Of a DNA stretch of 64,000 nt, positions 59,647-64,000 are shown piece after piece. Location of the stretch: the NCBI RefSeq assembly GCF_000237925.1, contig NW_017386160.1, positions 1-64,000 of the forward strand, read 5' to 3'. Position 1 is the stretch's first letter. Every line of letters starts with the position of its first letter. The translations under genes were made by a program, and so were the position numbers. The stretch comes from Schistosoma mansoni (taxonomy: Eukaryota; Platyhelminthes; Trematoda; Strigeidida; Schistosomatidae). The notes beneath the pieces were generated by a model. That model saw only the letters and a program-made list of their open reading frames with translations, made no database searches and had not been told where the DNA came from.

Positions 59647-59846
59647 NNNNNNNNNNNNNNNNNNNNNNNNNNNNNNNNNNNNNNNNNNNNNNNNNNNNNN
59701 NNNNNNNNNNNNNNNNNNNNNNNNNNNNNNNNNNNNNNNNNNNNNNNNNNNNNNNNNNNNNNNNNNNNNNNNNNNNNNNNNNNNNNNNNNNNNNNNNNNN
59801 NNNNNNNNNNNNNNNNNNNNNNNNNNNNNNNNNNNNNNNNNNNNNN
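59647..59846. other. Assembly gap (200 N)
   Basis: N run. Confidence 1.
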
Positions 59847-61711
59847 GGCCACAAGCGTAACTTCACAAGGAAAAAAGAAAAGGGGGGAGGCAAAATAACA
59901 CACTGGTTTGAAAATCGGAAGCAGATATGAATAGGAAGAGTAGCAACTGGAAAGATCTGGTAAGGTTCGTTCATAACAGACTTTGATAGAGAATGCTGAT
60001 GAGTGTATTATGCTTATGAGGGGTACTCGGAGTAACTGAGTAAGGCTACAGCGTTTATTCATTTTTGAAGCAAACACTCCCATGAATGAATAGACAAAAT
60101 ATTTGTTTTCAGCTTATGTTGTTCTTAGAATAGTAGAAATCTTTTGTGATATGAAAGTCTCATTCGTCAGTATTCTGTATGCGTAGGTGAATGTCTGTCA
60201 ATTAAGTACATTATTAGAAAGCGACATTGTTTATTCTAACTGGGATCCAAGTAAGGCTTACTTCAAAATAGAGAACACCACATAATTCGATTGCTTAGAT
60301 AAAATTTGGTGATAGGCAAAAAGAAGGTATAAACATTGATATTTCTGCAAACAATTGAGGTCAACCTACAGATGATTGCAAATCACACTCTCAGATAATT
60401 CACACTATTATTATTGCCTTCAAGGTAATAAGCCAATTTCCTAAAATTCTAAGATGGAACATTCTTTAAAGATTAAGTATATTATCATTCTACTTAATGT
60501 GAGTTTGACAAGTCATCTTTGAACAAGATATTCTGATTGAGGACCTATTGATAAAAGGATTAGTTGGCCATTAAAAAACAGGAGTTTGTATTTGGACAGA
60601 GTATGATTTGATGTGAAACGTTGACTGATTCACAATTTCCCTACCACATTCTCTACCGCTTACAGTGAATAACCGTTTCACACCCGATGTGAATGAACTA
60701 CACTGGTCACGAATTCTCACTTGAACTTCACCTATCGCATCTTTCAACTGAGATGTATCGCACGAAATTTAGACAAGTATTCAATTCGAAAATTTTCTCG
60801 AAACAGTTTGAAAACTGACAGCGCATTAGAATTGGCAATTTCTATGTCGGTGGATGAATTATCTCACCAGACTGTTTATGCCTATAAACAATGCGTATCT
60901 GGTTGAATAACCTTTTAATGTTTCAATGGTAAATTGAATCTACAGATTGGTAACTGATTGTGTGATAAATGTGGATGAATAGAACTCATTTTACAGACAG
61001 TGTCGTTCGGTCAGTGGTAATGACTTATGAAAATAGTTAATGAACTAAAATTATGTTAAATTGAGCTGCTGAACGTGTGATCTGTGTATCATGACAATAA
61101 CTTTTGCCTAACGGACAGTACTGCACTCCTTCTTTGTGTGGAGTTATGTCGGTGTCACTTCCAGTTGTACCAGCTTCGATTCATTAATTTCGATACGTTT
61201 CACTGTGAACCTACTTTTATGCAAACTAAATGAACCAGGAATCACATGCATGTTGAAAGTATTGGGCAAATAATTCCACAAGAATTTGCATTCAGTAGAA
61301 TATTGTAGAAAGATGATTGAAATTCCCGTGTTCCCATATTTCTTTGAATTGATTAACGTTAGACCACAGTCGAAAATCTGAGGGAATTGGCGGCAATCAA
61401 ACAATGGGACATCGTCCTCGCACCCGAACACATGACCTCTTGAAAAACGGTATGAATGTCCGAATTTACTCAGCCAACAACATCTAATATTGTGAGAATT
61501 CAGGATGAACGAACCTCTTCAGTTATTATTGTCACTGTAGATGTTAGTCGATAGGACTTAAGAATGATGCAGATGGCCTGTTATAAGTTACACAACATTT
61601 TTATTGATCACGATGACTTTGTTGGTAAAGTTGTCTGAAACAATCAGTACTGCAGAACTATGTTTATGTTTTACAAATATACAAAATATGGTATGTTTTA
61701 TGTCATTGGTT
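59847..61711. other. Unassigned DNA
   Basis: Apart from the repeat at 60088 nothing is firmly recognised. At 61340-61440 ATTGATTAACGTTAGACCAC and CGTCCTCGCACCCGAACACA may be a very old inverted SINE-1. Confidence 0.3.
60088..60243 (+). repeat. Direct repeat, unit 1
   Basis: Matches 63851-64000 (AAAATATTTGTTTTCA, AATCTTTTGT, GTCTCATTC.TC.GTATTCT, AGAAAGCGACATTGTTTATT). About 75-80% similar by eye, same orientation, offset 3.76 kb. Confidence 0.75.
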
Positions 61712-61918
61712 TCATTTTATTTTAACTATGGGTGGCCAACAAATTTTCCAAAACATCGGTTTATCGTCAAATTGTGAATACAAGTTATGTGAACCGATTG
61801 GACGCCATGAAATGTTGTCAGCACGTCCTAAATATGAGTGATGAGGAATCCAACAATCAGCATGCTGTTGGTTTGAATGTTTTAAGCGATCGTAAGGCTG
61901 AAGTCGGTTGATTTCCAT
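61712..61918 (-). CDS. Possible terminal exon, unknown protein
   Basis: A 68-codon frame rich in Trp/Pro/His (CWIPHHSYLGRADNISWRPI, DDKPMFWKICWPPI) ending in TGA. AATAAA overlaps the last codons (61721-61716). Composition looks more protein-like than neighbouring chance frames, but no family is recognised. Could be chance. Confidence 0.25.
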   Translation of the reverse strand: MEINRLQPYDRLKHSNQQHADCWIPHHSYLGRADNISWRPIGSHNLYSQFDDKPMFWKICWPPIVKIK

Positions 61919-63850
61919 TCACATCTTCACTTTTATTGTTGATAGAGATAAAGGTAATGAAAATTTCCAGTAAATACCTATCTGCATGTGTTTTCATACA
62001 AAATAAGTCAAATGAAGAAATCTTGAACGAACCTCATTTCTTTAGATTGTTGGTTGATACATTTTGTGATAGAACCCTTCGTAAATATCGAATGATCACT
62101 CGCTTCAGACGAACTACATGCCAAATGAAGTTTGATCAGTTGTGTGGGGTACAGAAGTGATGAATATGTGTAAGGAAGTCGTTTCATTCAACCATTCATT
62201 ACTTCATCATATTTATGAAATTGGCAATAAACCCCACCCTATCAAATATCATTATTTCAACAATTTCTCAATGAATGCCAAATCATTGGATAAATTTCTT
62301 CATATATTTTGTGTTTCTGTAGAATCCGTGATCCGACCTCTTTCTATTTTGACGACTCTGTCAAACTAAACAATACCTCTCAACATTTTATTACAAACAA
62401 CGTTATGTAATTGGAAAAGCAAACTAAATGCCAACATGTAAAGAAAATTATGTGAAATACGTCAACCAGCTGAAATTCAAATCAACATTTGGTTCTGAAT
62501 GGAGCAAGAATAACAAGACCAGCAGAATTGCATGAATCCAACTTCATTTCTCTCACAACAAATAACTGATGGAGTCAACAGTTCACAAAGACAAAACGGT
62601 GTGAAAATCTTATATCACGAAATTCTATCATCACGTCAATATAATGATTGAAAGCATTCGAAATATTGGAACCAGGTACAGAGAAATCATAAGTTCGTGA
62701 AATCAACACAGATGTCCTTGTTATTTAAAACATTATTTCAGTGAAATGTGACAAACTGTGCAGTAAGATTTCAATCTGCTTGTAGTAACTTTGATTATCC
62801 CCGACTGACCGTATTTCATTTATTCTGTACTGATGCGAAGGTGTTCCAAAGTAACGATCAAACGAATAAACTCGTCAGCCTCACATGCTGGTAGTACAGT
62901 TTTGATTAGTCGATATTTTTGAATCATCGACAAAATGTAAGTTATTGATCAACTAATGGTCAGTGTTAGTGAGTTTAACGTATTCAACTTCTGAATGATA
63001 TTTCCGTTCATTGACTCTGTTACAGTAAAACCTAGTAATAAGAAATAGTCTGCCAATTGACGTACTCACCAAGGTAATAAATCAATCAATCAATCAAGAT
63101 CGTTTGTGTTAACCACTTTGGAAGAAGTTGAGAAACTTCAAGGTAACAATTGCGCACCTGTAAACCATTGAGTAAGTTGAATTCAGTTTGTTGATCTGAA
63201 TCTGACACATTTCCAATATTCACCAATTGTGAAGAAATTCGTTTATGAGACGAAACCTATTTATTTGAGCTTGTTGATAATAGCATTCATGAGAATGTAG
63301 AACATGTGATCAAAGTGGTAACAACATACACAGTACAGTGTATAACACAAAAAACAATAATGGTAAGTTACTTCAGAACTGTTGGAGAACGTGATTGTCC
63401 GAAATATATCGGTTAAATGTATGCATGGCGAACATGAACGGTGAACGTAATAACTCAGATAATATTAGAAAATTATTTGATATTCTCCGTGTAGATTGTG
63501 TTAAATCAAAAAGTCTACTGAATAAGGTTTCTTTTATGCAATGACGCATGAAGAAGACACAAACCAACAGTTACTAGCTTGTTAAAGACACAGTTTGAAC
63601 GAGGAATATATCTGTAGTATGATAACTGAAACCTGATGGTAGTTCGATGTCACCGTAGCCTATGTGTTAACCGATTTTTCAAATGCTCTCTCAGTTTATT
63701 TAATGGTAAACGATAAAGAGACTGTCTTCATGACTATTCATCAGAGTCATACAGACCAATATACTCGGAACGTATGATGACTCTAAAAGAGAACGATATA
63801 ATTACAATATTGATTCTTACTTGAAGCAAGACTCTCTGTCAATTATCAGG
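61919..63850. other. Unassigned DNA
   Basis: Short frames on + at 61936-62369 carry no domain. A short (AATC)n run at 63081-63098. No repeat family recognised. Confidence 0.35.
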
Positions 63851-64000
63851 TAAAATATTTGTTTTCACTTCATTTTAGTTTTAGAAAAGTAACAATCTTT
63901 TGTAAAATGAATGTCTCATTCATCGGTATTCTGTGTGCATAGATGATTGTCAGTTAACTGAACACATAATTGATCAGAAAGCGACATTGTTTATTCTGAG
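63851..64000 (+). repeat. Direct repeat, unit 2 (runs off the window)
   Basis: Partner of 60088-60243; the match is still running at the window edge. Confidence 0.75.

Noticed and set aside
61144-61431. 95-codon minus-strand frame
   Set aside because: Part overlaps text resembling an old SINE-1; no domain or splice support.
1-64000. CRISPR array, bacterial operon, or prophage
   Set aside because: No short regularly spaced repeats with unique spacers; genes have introns and the mobile elements are metazoan types.
1-64000. Spliced-leader RNA gene
   Set aside because: I looked for a schistosome-type SL with a terminal ATG followed by a donor and saw no convincing match.

Overview
The window looks like a genomic scaffold piece from a blood fluke (Schistosoma or a close relative, Platyhelminthes: Trematoda). 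Evidence: AT-rich DNA; host genes with very small 5' introns (31-42 nt) followed by large ones; and a schistosome-style repeat load. The repeats include RTE/SR2-like and CR1-like LINEs, a Penelope-like element, Ty3/gypsy and BEL/Pao LTR elements, and tRNA-headed SINEs that carry hammerhead-ribozyme motifs (the Sm-alpha type). I cannot name the species from sequence alone. Five 200-base N runs are scaffold gaps of unknown true size.

Five host genes can be assembled by joining exons. (1) MRPL2, the mitochondrial ribosomal protein uL2m, + strand, five visible exons between 2475 and 11447. (2) METTL5, the 18S rRNA m6A methyltransferase, - strand, five exons, 13019 to 11608, complete at 213 aa and convergent with MRPL2. 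(3) LIN7, an L27+PDZ scaffold protein, + strand, four exons, 26167-27978, complete at 193 aa. (4) A C2orf81-like gene, + strand, from 39336, spread over about 16 kb, 3' end not found. (5) A G-protein gamma subunit, - strand, one coding exon, 57059-57259, 66 aa ending in a CaaX box.

The rest is mostly mobile DNA in varied states of decay. 0-11 kb: LTR copies, RTE fragments and a 0.53-kb retroposon (family A) inside and around the MRPL2 introns. 13.5-25 kb: a family A palindrome, a truncated BEL/Pao gag-protease ORF with a tandem-repeat leader, and a gypsy element broken up by a CR1 fragment. 29.8-39.1 kb: a hammerhead SINE, a Penelope-like element, a gypsy element with lesions in all three enzyme active sites and an LTR nested in its RT, and a CR1-like LINE with the RT core deleted. 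41-54 kb: C2orf81-like introns packed with SINEs, several head-to-head or chimeric. 57-64 kb: no known repeat family and only one host gene.

The strongest unusual signal is the hammerhead theme. At least two SINE families (called SINE-1 and SINE-2 here), and possibly a third, carry a type-I hammerhead layout. Two SINE-2 copies and one SINE-1 copy keep the whole catalytic core. Family letters (A, B, C) and SINE numbers are labels made for this window.
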